A stretch of DNA of 10,547 bases from an uncultured Eubacteriales bacterium (GCA_902475515.1 CABSAB010000026.1:1-10547), one strand, 5' to 3'. Counted from the stretch's first letter, positions 1 to 6,540 are shown. Notes: generated by a model from the letters alone, not told the origin. Numbers and translations: made by a program.

Positions 1-1655
1 TGTGCAGTCCGCTGTTCCGGTTTTCCAATGACCAATTGGCGAAGATACGAAGCGAGAGTAAGGCGGAGCGGTTTTATGATGCCATGAGAGCGTGCAAGGA
101 GCCATGGTGTGTTTCTGCCATGGAGCAGCTGGAAGCGCTACGGGACGCAGCGGGGGAGCTGTCCGCGGATAAGCTGATATGGCAGCTGCTCCATAAGACA
201 GGCTTTCTCACGGCATACAGTGCCATGGAGGATGGCCAACGGCGGCGGGAAAATCTCCTGGCGATCTACGCACTGGCCAGAACAGCAGCGGGAGACGGAT
301 TCCTGTATCTCTATCAATTCCTGCGGATATTGGACCGTGCCGAGACGGATGGATTGTCGGCGGCGGCCGAGGCGGGAAACGGTGTGATCCTTACTACGAT
401 GCACAGTTCCAAGGGCCTGGAATATCCAGTGGTATTTCTGGGTGATCTTTCCCGGCAGTTCAATCTGCGGGAACTGAATGAGCAGGTTCTGTTTGACCCG
501 GATCAGGGGATCGGGCTGAAGATCACCGATGTAGAGAATCGGGTACGGTATCCGGGGATCAGTCATCATGCCCTCGCGGTAAAAAAGCGCCGGATGCAGA
601 TTTCTGAGGAACTGCGTATTTTGTATGTGGCTATGACCCGGCCGAAGGACTATCTGTTTATGCTCTATACCGATGCCGCGCCGGGGAAAGCGCTGGAACG
701 GCTTCGGGCAGGGGCGGGGAGTCCTGCCGCGCCGTGGGCCTGCGAGCGGGCAAAGTGCTTAGGGGATTGGGTGCTCCTTGCGGCCCTTTCCAGGGTGGAG
801 GCTGGAGCGTTGTTCTCCCTGTGCGGACGCCCAGAGGGGGAACTGGAGGTGTCGGATCATCCCTGGGGCATTTATGTAGAGAGCTTGGAAGAGATCACAC
901 AGCCTTATGATATATTTACATCGGAGACAACAGCGGATTTGTCCGTCGAGGTCCCATCGCCCGCACAGCTGACCGCACGCCTAACATGGAAAAATCAGTA
1001 TCTTGCGGCGAGCCAAACGCCCTCTAAGCTGACCGCGACCCAGCTTAAGGGCCGGGATAAAGACCAGGAGGCGGCAGAAGGCACCCGTGTCCAGGCCAGG
1101 ATCCCGCAACTGCGTCGGCCAGCCTTTATTCTGGAGAAGCGGGGGCTCAGCGCCGCTGAGCGGGGAACCGCTACGCATCTGTTTTTGCAATATGCGGATT
1201 TTTCTGCCTGCCAGGACCTGGACGGTGTGATCGGGCAACTGGACAGACTCTGTGACCGGGAATTCCTCACAGAGCAGCAGGCGGAGGCAGTGCAGCCGGA
1301 GACAATTGTGACGCTGTTTACGTCACCGTTGGGAAAACGAATATTGGAGGCAAAGCAGCTGATTCGGGAATTCAAGTTTTCCCTGTTGGAAGATGCCGGA
1401 CATTACTATCCCAATGTAGATGGCGAGCAGGTGCTGCTCCAGGGTGTTATAGATGCGGCAATTTTAGAGGAGGATGGGGTGACAGTGATCGACTTTAAGA
1501 CAGACCGTGTCACGGAGGCCACGATCACGGCCCGGGCGGAAGAATACCGCCCCCAGCTTACAGTTTATCAACAGGCGCTGGAGCGAATTTTGAACAAGTC
1601 GGTCAAGGAGAGGGTTCTCTACTTTTTGGCAGTGGGGAGATCTGTCAGCCTTTGA
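1..1655 (+). CDS. addA: ATP-dependent helicase/nuclease subunit A, C-terminal part (5' end outside window)
   Basis: This is the helicase/nuclease subunit of the AddAB double-strand-break repair enzyme, which unwinds and resects DNA ends for RecA. The frame is open from base 3 at the window edge, so the gene starts outside. The first residues (SPLFRFSNDQLAKIR) already match the AddA core, and the TTG at 36 is not a real start. Visible motifs in order: the superfamily 1 helicase motif TTMHSSKGLE at 393-422, helicase motif VI (RILYVAMTRPKD) near 615-650, then the RecB-like nuclease domain. That domain shows GTATHLFLQ near 1162-1188, GVIDAAI near 1443-1460, VIDFKTD near 1486-1506, and the Q-x3-Y motif in RPQLTVYQQAL near 1548-1580. 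The nuclease residues D, D, K and Q look intact. addB would be expected just upstream, outside the window. A strong hairpin follows the stop at once. Confidence 0.96.
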   Translation, partial: CSPLFRFSNDQLAKIRSESKAERFYDAMRACKEPWCVSAMEQLEALRDAAGELSADKLIWQLLHKTGFLTAYSAMEDGQRRRENLLAIYALARTAAGDGFLYLYQFLRILDRAETDGLSAAAEAGNGVILTTMHSSKGLEYPVVFLGDLSRQFNLRELNEQVLFDPDQGIGLKITDVENRVRYPGISHHALAVKKRRMQISEELRILYVAMTRPKDYLFMLYTDAAPGKALERLRAGAGSPAAPWACERAKCLGDWVLLAALSRVEAGALFSLCGRPEGELEVSDHPWGIYVESLEEITQPYDIFTSETTADLSVEVPSPAQLTARLTWKNQYLAASQTPSKLTATQLKGRDKDQEAAEGTRVQARIPQLRRPAFILEKRGLSAAERGTATHLFLQYADFSACQDLDGVIGQLDRLCDREFLTEQQAEAVQPETIVTLFTSPLGKRILEAKQLIREFKFSLLEDAGHYYPNVDGEQVLLQGVIDAAILEEDGVTVIDFKTDRVTEATITARAEEYRPQLTVYQQALERILNKSVKERVLYFLAVGRSVSL

Positions 1656-1657
1656 TC

Positions 1658-1710
1658 CAAAAAAAGCGTCCCCAAATGCATAACCTTGCATTTGGGGACG
1701 CTTTGCTTGT
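1658..1710. terminator. Bidirectional intrinsic terminator between addA and the convergent spoVA block
   Basis: A perfect 18-bp stem (1663-1680 with 1687-1704) encloses a 6-nt loop. Read on the minus strand it is followed by a run of seven U, the better tail, so it should end the spoVAD-spoVAE-small-gene transcript. Read on the plus strand the tail is broken (TTTGCTTGTT) but it lies 7 nt after the addA stop. Confidence 0.9.
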
Positions 1711-1719
1711 TACAGATGA

Positions 1720-1842
1720 TTATCTGCGGTTCTGGTTCTGCTCACGGTTCTCCTGCTGGTTATTCTGCTTCTGCTCACGATTGTTCTGCTTCTGCTGGTT
1801 GTTCTGCTTCTGCTCATTACGATTCTGCTTCTCGAAATCCAT
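1720..1842 (-). CDS. Asn/Gln-rich low-complexity 40-residue protein, candidate spore protein
   Basis: This is a short reading frame of 40 residues with an ATG at 1842 and a TAA at 1720-1722. A perfect AAGGAGG (1851-1857) sits 8 nt before the start, which is strong support for translation. The protein has 12 Gln, 11 Asn, 5 Glu, 5 Arg and 4 Lys, and only one aromatic residue (Phe3). It has no Cys, Gly, Ala or hydrophobic segment. A 13-residue period is visible: EQKQNNQQ at residues 10-17 and again at 23-30. It lies on the same strand as spoVAD and spoVAE, after their ends and before a strong terminator, so co-expression in the forespore is inferred. The N/Q-rich repeated make-up recalls gamma-type small acid-soluble spore proteins of Bacillus, but no sequence-level match is claimed. 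An N/Q-rich disordered protein of another role is the alternative. Confidence 0.72.
   Translation of the reverse strand: MDFEKQNRNEQKQNNQQKQNNREQKQNNQQENREQNQNRR
1762..1789 (+). repeat. 28-bp inverted duplicate, source copy within the Asn/Gln-rich gene
   Basis: These 28 bases occur again, exactly, as the reverse complement at 1981-2008. Here they belong to the native 13-codon repeat pattern of the small gene (encoding the NNREQKQN region), so this is taken as the donor. The identity stops sharply at both ends: 1761 and 1790 do not match their counterparts. Confidence 0.93.
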
Positions 1843-1850
1843 GATGAAAA

Positions 1851-1857
1851 CCTCCTT
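1851..1857 (-). promoter_or_regulatory. Consensus ribosome binding site of the Asn/Gln-rich gene
   Basis: AAGGAGG on the minus strand, 8 nt before the ATG. It is the main evidence that the low-complexity frame is a real gene. Confidence 0.8.
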
Positions 1858-1885
1858 ACAAAATGTCGGAATTCCTCCGCCCCTG

Positions 1886-1914
1886 TATTATACCCAATGG
1901 GTCAGGATTTATCC
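1886..1914 (-). promoter_or_regulatory. Possible sporulation-sigma promoter before the Asn/Gln-rich gene
   Basis: On the minus strand, GGATA (1910-1914), 17 nt, then TATAATA (1886-1892). This is 4/5 and 6/7 of the sigma-G pattern GHATR-N17/18-CATWHTA. It overlaps the old 3' end of spoVAE. If real, the small gene has its own forespore promoter besides readthrough from spoVAD. TATAAT alone could also serve sigma-A, but no fitting -35 box is seen. Confidence 0.35.
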
Positions 1915-1927
1915 TTGGCGCTGAAAA

Positions 1928-2278
1928 TCAGCGAGCATAGATAGCCAAAGACAATGGCTGCGGTGACGCCGCCCGCTGCGGCAGAACAATCGTGAGCAGA
2001 AGCAGAATGCCGCCGGTAAAAATGCCGATCCAGCCGTCTTGATCCACAGCCTCACGAATACCTTTGGAGAGGTTATATCCAAAGCCCGTTAAAGGCACAG
2101 TGGCTCCGGCACCGCCCCAATCCCGAATGGCCTCGTATACCCCAAGACCGCCTAAGACGACACCCGCCACTACATAACATACCAGTATTTTGGCAGGCGT
2201 TAGCTTGGTCTTGTCGATGAGCAGCTGGCCGATGGCACAGAGGATACCGCCGCAGATAAACGCATTTAAATATTCCAT
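1928..2278 (-). CDS. spoVAE: Stage V sporulation protein AE, C-terminus frameshifted
   Basis: This is an integral membrane component of the SpoVA channel used for dipicolinic acid uptake into the forespore and release at germination. Residues 1-90 read as normal SpoVAE (CAIGQLLIDKTKLTPAKIL, GAGATVPLTGFGYNLSKGI, GIFTGG). After GG90 the protein continues as ILLLLTIVLP and then 16 unrelated residues. The family-like ending AAGGVTAAIVFGYL is present in another frame and runs to a TGA at 1902-1904. Bases 1981-2008 are an exact inverted copy of part of the neighbouring small gene. Taking about 20 extra bases away restores one frame of about 118 residues, the usual family length. The altered tail is still partly hydrophobic, so a residual membrane segment is possible, but the last helix is lost. 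The ATG lies one base after the spoVAD stop (TGA-T-ATG), which suggests translational coupling. An assembly error is the other explanation. Confidence 0.9.
   Translation of the reverse strand: MEYLNAFICGGILCAIGQLLIDKTKLTPAKILVCYVVAGVVLGGLGVYEAIRDWGGAGATVPLTGFGYNLSKGIREAVDQDGWIGIFTGGILLLLTIVLPQRAASPQPLSLAIYAR
1981..2008 (-). repeat. 28-bp inverted duplicate, inserted copy within spoVAE
   Basis: Exact reverse complement of 1762-1789, 191 bp away. It lies where SpoVAE normally has only about three residues between GG and AAGGV. It shifts the reading frame and is therefore taken as the acquired copy. Confidence 0.93.
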
Positions 2279-2279
2279 A

Positions 2280-3305
2280 TCATATGCTCCCTTCGTCCAT
2301 GGAGATCGCTACTGCGTGACAAACTGCCGGAATGGTTTCTCCCTGCTGGGTGGAGACCGGTGAAAGCAAGGCACCGGTACCGCAAAACAGAATGTTTTTG
2401 TATTTTTTGGATTCCATCTTTTTTAAAAGATAGCCGGAGAGCACCACGGCGCTGCAGCCGCAGCCGGAGCCGCCGGCATGGACATCCTGAGCTTCCAGAT
2501 CAAAGATCATGGTGCCGCAGTCATCCAGCACATCGCCCATGTCGTATCCCTCCCGGTGGAACAGGTCCAGTGCCAACGCTTTTCCCACGCTGCCCAGGTC
2601 CCCGGAGACGATCAGATCGTAGTCTGATGGCTTCAGACCCGTGTCTTTCAGGTGCCCGATGACAGTGTCCACAAAGGCCGGAGCCATGGCTGCACCCATG
2701 TTGTTGGCGTCCGCTACGCACAGGTCCACGATCTTTCCGGTGGTAATGGCCCGAATATAGGGCGGCTGGTCATGGGTGCCGAGAATAAATGCGGCGGAGC
2801 CTGTGACGGTCCACTGGGCGGTTGGGGTCCGCTGGCCGCCGTATTCCAGCGGCAGCCGGTATTGACGCTCGGCGGAGGCAAAGTGAGATGAGGTCATGGC
2901 TGCGGCATGATTTGCAAATCCGCCCTCTACCGCCATGGATGCAAGGGACAGGCTTTCGGCCATGGTGGAGCAAGCGCCATACAGGCCGTAAAAGGGGATA
3001 TCCGTACCCCGGGCCGCAAAACTGGTGCCGATACACTGATTTAGCAGGTCTCCGGCAAATAGCATGTCTACCTGGGAAGCGGCAATTGATGCCTTTTTCA
3101 TAGCCGCCTGCAAAGCCAGCGTTTGCATTTGGCTTTCGGCTTTTTCCCAGCTGTTTTGGCCGAATTTTGTGTCCTCGCTTACTTGGTCAAAATAGTCCTT
3201 TAAAGGACCTTCGCCCTCCTTTTTGCCCACCACAGAGGCGGAAGCGATGATGGAGGGCGGCGAATCAAACCGGACGGTCTGGCGTCCTAAATGCTTCTGT
3301 TGCAT
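2280..3305 (-). CDS. spoVAD: Stage V sporulation protein AD
   Basis: This is the peripheral, thiolase-fold SpoVA protein that binds dipicolinic acid and works with SpoVAC and SpoVAE at the forespore membrane. It has 341 residues, about the usual length. Family landmarks are the N-terminus with HLGRQTVRF, GPLKDYF near 34-39, AGDLLNQCIGTSFAARG near 84-100, the conserved-Cys segment YGLYGACSTMAESLSLAS (Cys112), and SSHFASAERQYRLPLEYGGQR. The C-terminal half carries GSGCGCSA and the thiolase-like ending. The start is ATG 3305 with GGAGGA a few bases before it. spoVAC, which usually precedes spoVAD, is absent here: a terminator of the upstream gene lies directly before. A sigma-G-like promoter at 3335-3363 fits forespore expression. 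Confidence 0.97.
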   Translation of the reverse strand: MQQKHLGRQTVRFDSPPSIIASASVVGKKEGEGPLKDYFDQVSEDTKFGQNSWEKAESQMQTLALQAAMKKASIAASQVDMLFAGDLLNQCIGTSFAARGTDIPFYGLYGACSTMAESLSLASMAVEGGFANHAAAMTSSHFASAERQYRLPLEYGGQRTPTAQWTVTGSAAFILGTHDQPPYIRAITTGKIVDLCVADANNMGAAMAPAFVDTVIGHLKDTGLKPSDYDLIVSGDLGSVGKALALDLFHREGYDMGDVLDDCGTMIFDLEAQDVHAGGSGCGCSAVVLSGYLLKKMESKKYKNILFCGTGALLSPVSTQQGETIPAVCHAVAISMDEGSI

Positions 3306-3334
3306 AAAATTCCTCCAACGTAGAAATCTATCCC

Positions 3335-3363
3335 TAGTATTTGCAGGAATGGAGAAATCATGC
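3335..3363 (-). promoter_or_regulatory. Sigma-G/F-type promoter of spoVAD
   Basis: On the minus strand, GCATG (3359-3363), 17 nt, then AATACTA (3335-3341). The forespore sigma-G pattern is GHATR-N17/18-CATWHTA, so the -35 box fits fully and the -10 box 6/7. The -10 box lies about 30 bp before the spoVAD ATG, leaving a short leader that holds the ribosome binding site. Confidence 0.6.
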
Positions 3364-3400
3364 CTAAAAAGAGGCAGTCACAAATATGTGACTGCCTCGA
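3364..3400 (-). terminator. Intrinsic terminator of the metallo-beta-lactamase lipoprotein gene
   Basis: A perfect 12-bp stem (3371-3382 with 3387-3398) has a 4-nt loop and, on the minus strand, is followed by a run of five U. It lies just after the stop of the upstream gene and isolates spoVAD from its operon. Confidence 0.88.
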
Positions 3401-3403
3401 GTA

Positions 3404-4234
3404 TCAGGATGCTTGTGTGATTGTTAATGTTTTGCCGTCAGAGATAACGGTCACGTCACCCTGGCGGGTCAGATAAGGCATGATGTCGGAGGTTTTCAGC
3501 AGATCAAGCAAAGCCGGAGCTTCCGGCTCTTTTTTTGAGCTTGTGATCACTGCCGCAGCACCGGGCTTTAGGGTAGGGAGTAGCTCGGAAACTGTCTCAG
3601 TATCCCGGCCATGATGGGGAATTTTGATCAAATCATAGCTTTGGTCGGGCAAGGACAAAGCGAATTCCGGCGTTCGCTCTGCCATGGCATCTCCGGTAAA
3701 CAGAAAATCGGTGTCTTGATAGTGTACAGAGACCACTGTGGAGGAATTGTTGCTTTGATCTTCTGTGTAAATGCTTTTTTGAGGTGGATCGATCTCAAGC
3801 GTTAAATCACCCAATGTAACCGTCAGAGGGGAGGTAGGGATTTCCTCTGTGAGACCGGATTCCTGCAAAGCAGTGCGGTATGCTTCCATTTCCGCAGAAT
3901 CCTTGGGTGAGGTGGAACCGATGACACGTTTTACAGTGCATCCGGAAAGCACCTCTGCCGCACCGCCTACATGATCCTTGTCGTAGTGGGAGATCAACAG
4001 GAGGTCCACCGTGTCCCGGTTGTAGGCCTCTAGAAGTTCCAGAAGTTCATCGCCATCGTTTTTTTCGCCGGTGTCAATGAGTACAGTGGCACTGTCCGTT
4101 ATCAAAAGTGCCGCGTCAGCACTGCCGATCTGGGGAAATACGACTGTGCACCCCGTTGATTTCTCGCAGCCGGATGCCAGTAAAAGCACGGCGGCGCAGA
4201 GTCCGGCCAGCAGGCATTTACTTAATGTGCGCAT
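3404..4234 (-). CDS. Metallo-beta-lactamase-fold lipoprotein (ComEC C-terminal-like)
   Basis: This is a predicted secreted, membrane-anchored hydrolase of 276 residues. The N-terminus (MRTLSKCLLAGLCAAVLLLASGC) is a lipoprotein signal peptide with Cys23 as the lipidation site; the -3 residue is Ala rather than the commoner Leu. The metal-binding motif SHYDKDHVGG (H83, D85, D87, H88), the TGD motif (D182) and IPHHG (H207-H208) are those of the ComEC/Rec2-type metallo-beta-lactamase domain, whose members hydrolyse nucleic acids or other phosphoesters. The substrate here is unknown. The ATG at 4234 is chosen because it begins the signal peptide. The open frame continues upstream to 4504, but only through the end of the rhomboid-like gene. 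It overlaps that gene by 17 bp, and a GAGGAG lies 13 nt upstream. Confidence 0.87.
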   Translation of the reverse strand: MRTLSKCLLAGLCAAVLLLASGCEKSTGCTVVFPQIGSADAALLITDSATVLIDTGEKNDGDELLELLEAYNRDTVDLLLISHYDKDHVGGAAEVLSGCTVKRVIGSTSPKDSAEMEAYRTALQESGLTEEIPTSPLTVTLGDLTLEIDPPQKSIYTEDQSNNSSTVVSVHYQDTDFLFTGDAMAERTPEFALSLPDQSYDLIKIPHHGRDTETVSELLPTLKPGAAAVITSSKKEPEAPALLDLLKTSDIMPYLTRQGDVTVISDGKTLTITQAS

Positions 4235-5087
4235 GGTTGTTGATATGCTCCTCACAGTAGCAGTAATAGCCCCGGCACTTGGAGCAGTAACGAAATTCCA
4301 GCTCGGGATTGGAAATATCGGTCCGGCCGCAGACCGCACACTTGTGGCGGTAAGCCGGTGCATCCGACGTCTTAACGGTGCGTTGTGCGGATTGCTTGCG
4401 CTTAGACGATTTCGTGGTTTGATACCGGTCCGCCCAGTTGGGATTGGGCCGCGCGTGCTTCCGGCGAATATCCCGCACAAACTGACCGTTCCCGGGCAGA
4501 ACATTCACAAAATCCCAGCCGAAGAACAGGAAATAGTTCAGCAGTGCAAAAAGCGAGAAGAAGTGGCCCTGAACGATCTCCACCAACACCACCAGCAGAT
4601 ATGCCCAGGCCAGATATTTCATTTTCAGCGGGATGATATAAAATAGCAGTACCTGGTTGTCCGGAAACAGGGTGGCCAGTGCCAAAAAGAGGCTCAAGTT
4701 CAAATAGTACGCACTAGCTCCACCACCAAAGATCATGGCGGCGATATCCGTCAGCAGTACGCCGCAGAGATAAAATAGATTGAATTTCAGCGTGCCCCAG
4801 GCCTGTTCCACCATGCGGCCGATGCCGTAGTAGGCAAACAGCAGCAAAAACAGCCAGATACCATTGCTTTGCGGTACCAGGATGAAGGTGAACAGTCGCC
4901 AGACCTGTCCGTGGAGGATGGCGGTCCGGTCAAAGCAGATGGCACGGGCAAACGCGCCGCTGCGGTCAGCCATCATGATAAAATAGGAGACCAGCGTCAG
5001 CACAGAGATATAGAGCATCAGGTTTGGAATACCCTTATTGCTGTTGTTATAGATGAACCGATTTAGTTTTCGGCGTAGTTCTTTCAA
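4218..5087 (-). CDS. Rhomboid-like membrane protein with C-terminal zinc ribbon
   Basis: This 289-residue polytopic protein is predicted to lie in the cell membrane. After a basic N-terminus come about six hydrophobic segments (roughly 22-40, 65-90, 101-120, 125-141, 145-170 and 175-192). HGQVWRLFTFIL (59-70) is the Trp-Arg segment typical of rhomboids. The region of the catalytic serine reads GGGASAYYLNLSLFLA rather than the protease motif GxSG, and no clear catalytic His is seen in the following helices, so it is probably a non-proteolytic rhomboid relative. A basic linker leads to a Cys-rich tail: C250-x2-C253, C268-x2-C271, C276-x-C278, H281, H285 and H287, which should hold one or two zinc ions. 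The start is TTG 5087 with GAGGGGG just before it. It is co-transcribed with, and overlaps, the lipoprotein gene. Confidence 0.78.
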   Translation of the reverse strand: MKELRRKLNRFIYNNSNKGIPNLMLYISVLTLVSYFIMMADRSGAFARAICFDRTAILHGQVWRLFTFILVPQSNGIWLFLLLFAYYGIGRMVEQAWGTLKFNLFYLCGVLLTDIAAMIFGGGASAYYLNLSLFLALATLFPDNQVLLFYIIPLKMKYLAWAYLLVVLVEIVQGHFFSLFALLNYFLFFGWDFVNVLPGNGQFVRDIRRKHARPNPNWADRYQTTKSSKRKQSAQRTVKTSDAPAYRHKCAVCGRTDISNPELEFRYCSKCRGYYCYCEEHINNHAHIK

Positions 5088-5100
5088 AATGGTTCCCCCT

Positions 5101-5112
5101 CACAAGCTTGTG
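5101..5112. promoter_or_regulatory. 12-bp perfect palindrome at the start of the rhomboid-like operon
   Basis: CACAAGCTTGTG lies 14 bp before the TTG start and at the expected transcription start of the minus-strand promoter. With no loop it is a better candidate for a dimeric repressor site than for an RNA hairpin. No regulator is assigned. Confidence 0.4.
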
Positions 5113-5117
5113 CTGTT

Positions 5118-5146
5118 ATTTTAGTGCATTTACATAGAAAAGTCCA
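5118..5146 (-). promoter_or_regulatory. Sigma-A-like promoter of the rhomboid-like/lipoprotein operon
   Basis: On the minus strand, TGGACT (5141-5146), 17 nt, then TAAAAT (5118-5123). These match the consensus 4/6 and 5/6. The predicted start falls near 5111, inside the palindrome 5101-5112. Confidence 0.5.
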
Positions 5147-5161
5147 TGAAAAAAATGTAAA
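5129..5161. repeat. Inverted repeat between divergent promoters
   Basis: TTTACAT (5129-5135) and ATGTAAA (5155-5161) form a perfect 7-bp inverted repeat with a 19-bp spacer. It lies between and over the -35 regions of the divergent promoters and could be an operator, or a chance feature of AT-rich sequence. Confidence 0.3.
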
Positions 5162-5165
5162 CTTA

Positions 5166-5194
5166 TTGTCGCCGCATAGAAATTATGATATACT
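5166..5194 (+). promoter_or_regulatory. Sigma-A promoter of ahcY
   Basis: TTGTCG (5166-5171), 17 nt, then TATACT (5189-5194): 4/6 and 5/6 of the consensus. It places the transcription start near 5201, downstream of the ATG at 5185, and so excludes that ATG as the gene start. Confidence 0.65.
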
Positions 5195-5229
5195 TGCTGG
5201 GAAAATTTCATAAGAAAGGCAGATCGCTT

Positions 5230-6474
5230 GTGAGTATTGTAAGAGATATGGCCCTCCAGGAGCGCGGGCGGATGAAGATACAGTGGGTCCAGGATTTTAT
5301 GCCGGCCCTGGGCGCCATTAAAAAGCAATTTGAAAAAGAAAAGCCCTTTGCGGGAAAAACCATTGCCATGTCTATTCATATGGAGGCCAAGACTGCCTAT
5401 CTGGCCCTGGTGCTGAAAGCCGCCGGAGCGGAGGTCTATGCCACTGGCTGCAACCCGCTATCAACCCAAGATGATGTTGCGGCGGGGCTTGCATCTCTGG
5501 GCGTAAATGTCTTTGCGTGGCACGGGGCCACGGCAGAGGAATATCAGGAGCATCTGACAAAGGCACTCTCCTGCCACCCGGATTTGTTTATTGATGATGG
5601 CGGCGACCTCCTGGAGCTGCTGTGTTCCACCTGCCGGGACTATGGAGACCGGGTGCTGGGCGGCTGTGAGGAGACCACCACCGGGGTCCATCGGCTCAAG
5701 GCCCGGGCGAAAGCAGACGCTCTGCCGTTTCCGATGATGAACGTCAATGACGCCAAATGCAAGCATTACTACGACAATAAATACGGCACCGGACAGTCGG
5801 TCTGGGATGCGATCATGCATACTACAAATCTGCTTGTAGCAGGCAAGACGGTGGTGGTGGCCGGGTATGGCTACTGTGGCCGTGGAATCTCCATGCGTGC
5901 AAAGGGAATGGGGGCTACGGTGATCGTTACGGAGATCGATCCCATCAAGGCGCTGGAGGCCACTATGGATGGATTTATGGTCATGCCCATGGATGAGGCG
6001 GCACCTCTGGGAGATATTTTTGTGACTGCCACCGGATGCCGGGATGTGATCACAGCGCGGCATTTTAAGGTCATGAAGGACAATGCGTTTCTATCCAATG
6101 CCGGCCACTTTAACGTGGAGGTCAATGGGAAGGAACTGGAAAAGCTGGCAAGCCGAGTGTATTTGCGCCGGGATGAGATCATGGGATATGAGATGCCCGA
6201 TGGACGTACCCTGAATCTCCTGGCCGAAGGACGGCTGGTGAATTTGGCGTCGGGCAACGGCCATCCGGCGGAGATCATGGATATGAGCTTTGCCATTCAA
6301 GCGATGAGTTTGAAATACCTGATGGAGCATCGGCAGGAGATGAAGCGGGATGTGTATGAGGTCCCGGCAGAGATCGACGACCTGGTGTCCAAGATCAAGC
6401 TGGATGCGATGGGGCTCCGTGTGGATGCCTTGACGGAGGAACAAGTGAAGTACCTCAATGGCTGGGAAGTATGA
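5230..6474 (+). CDS. ahcY: Adenosylhomocysteinase (S-adenosylhomocysteine hydrolase)
   Basis: This cytosolic NAD-dependent enzyme splits S-adenosylhomocysteine, the by-product of methylation, into adenosine and homocysteine. With a GTG start at 5230 the protein has 414 residues, in the range of the short bacterial form. GTG is chosen because the VSIVRDMAL beginning matches family N-termini, AAAGG lies 10 nt before it, and the promoter rules out the ATG at 5185. Substrate-binding motifs: HMEAKTAYLA (50-59), NPLSTQDDVAA (75-85), FAWHGAT (95-101), DDGGDL (122-127), GCEETTTG (145-152) and NDAKCKHYYDNKYGTGQS. The Rossmann motif GYGYCGRG (212-219) is followed by TEIDP (234-238), the NAD ribose contact. 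AGHFN (291-295) and NLASGNGHPAEIMD (338-351) are also present. The KPDxYRY tail of the long form is missing, as is usual in short homologues. Neighbours are divergent or convergent, so it is probably monocistronic. Confidence 0.96.
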   Translation: MSIVRDMALQERGRMKIQWVQDFMPALGAIKKQFEKEKPFAGKTIAMSIHMEAKTAYLALVLKAAGAEVYATGCNPLSTQDDVAAGLASLGVNVFAWHGATAEEYQEHLTKALSCHPDLFIDDGGDLLELLCSTCRDYGDRVLGGCEETTTGVHRLKARAKADALPFPMMNVNDAKCKHYYDNKYGTGQSVWDAIMHTTNLLVAGKTVVVAGYGYCGRGISMRAKGMGATVIVTEIDPIKALEATMDGFMVMPMDEAAPLGDIFVTATGCRDVITARHFKVMKDNAFLSNAGHFNVEVNGKELEKLASRVYLRRDEIMGYEMPDGRTLNLLAEGRLVNLASGNGHPAEIMDMSFAIQAMSLKYLMEHRQEMKRDVYEVPAEIDDLVSKIKLDAMGLRVDALTEEQVKYLNGWEV

Positions 6475-6480
6475 GGACAG

Positions 6481-6540
6481 TTTGCTGAAAAAAATAGCCG
6501 CCGGAATATCCGACGGCTATTTTTTTACGTTGTCAGCAAA
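6481..6540. terminator. Bidirectional terminator between ahcY and the surface-protein gene
   Basis: The core stem TAGCCG (6495-6500) with CGGCTA (6514-6519) is continued by CGGA/TCCG across a C-A mismatch, with an ATA loop. It is flanked by seven A (6488-6494) and seven T (6520-6526), so it gives a U tract in both directions. An outer arm, TTTGCTGA (6481-6488) with TCAGCAAA (6533-6540), makes the whole 60 bp nearly self-complementary. Confidence 0.92.

Noticed and set aside
1652..1924. A Cys/Phe-rich plus-strand frame of 90 codons after addA
   Set aside because: It runs through the terminator and is the antisense reading of the Asn/Gln-rich gene.
4235..4504. Upstream extension of the metallo-beta-lactamase frame to 4504
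   Set aside because: This part overlaps the zinc ribbon of the rhomboid-like gene and would bury the lipoprotein signal peptide inside the protein.
5185..5229. ATG at 5185 as the start of ahcY
   Set aside because: It lies before the -10 box and the predicted transcription start, and the extra residues do not match family N-termini.
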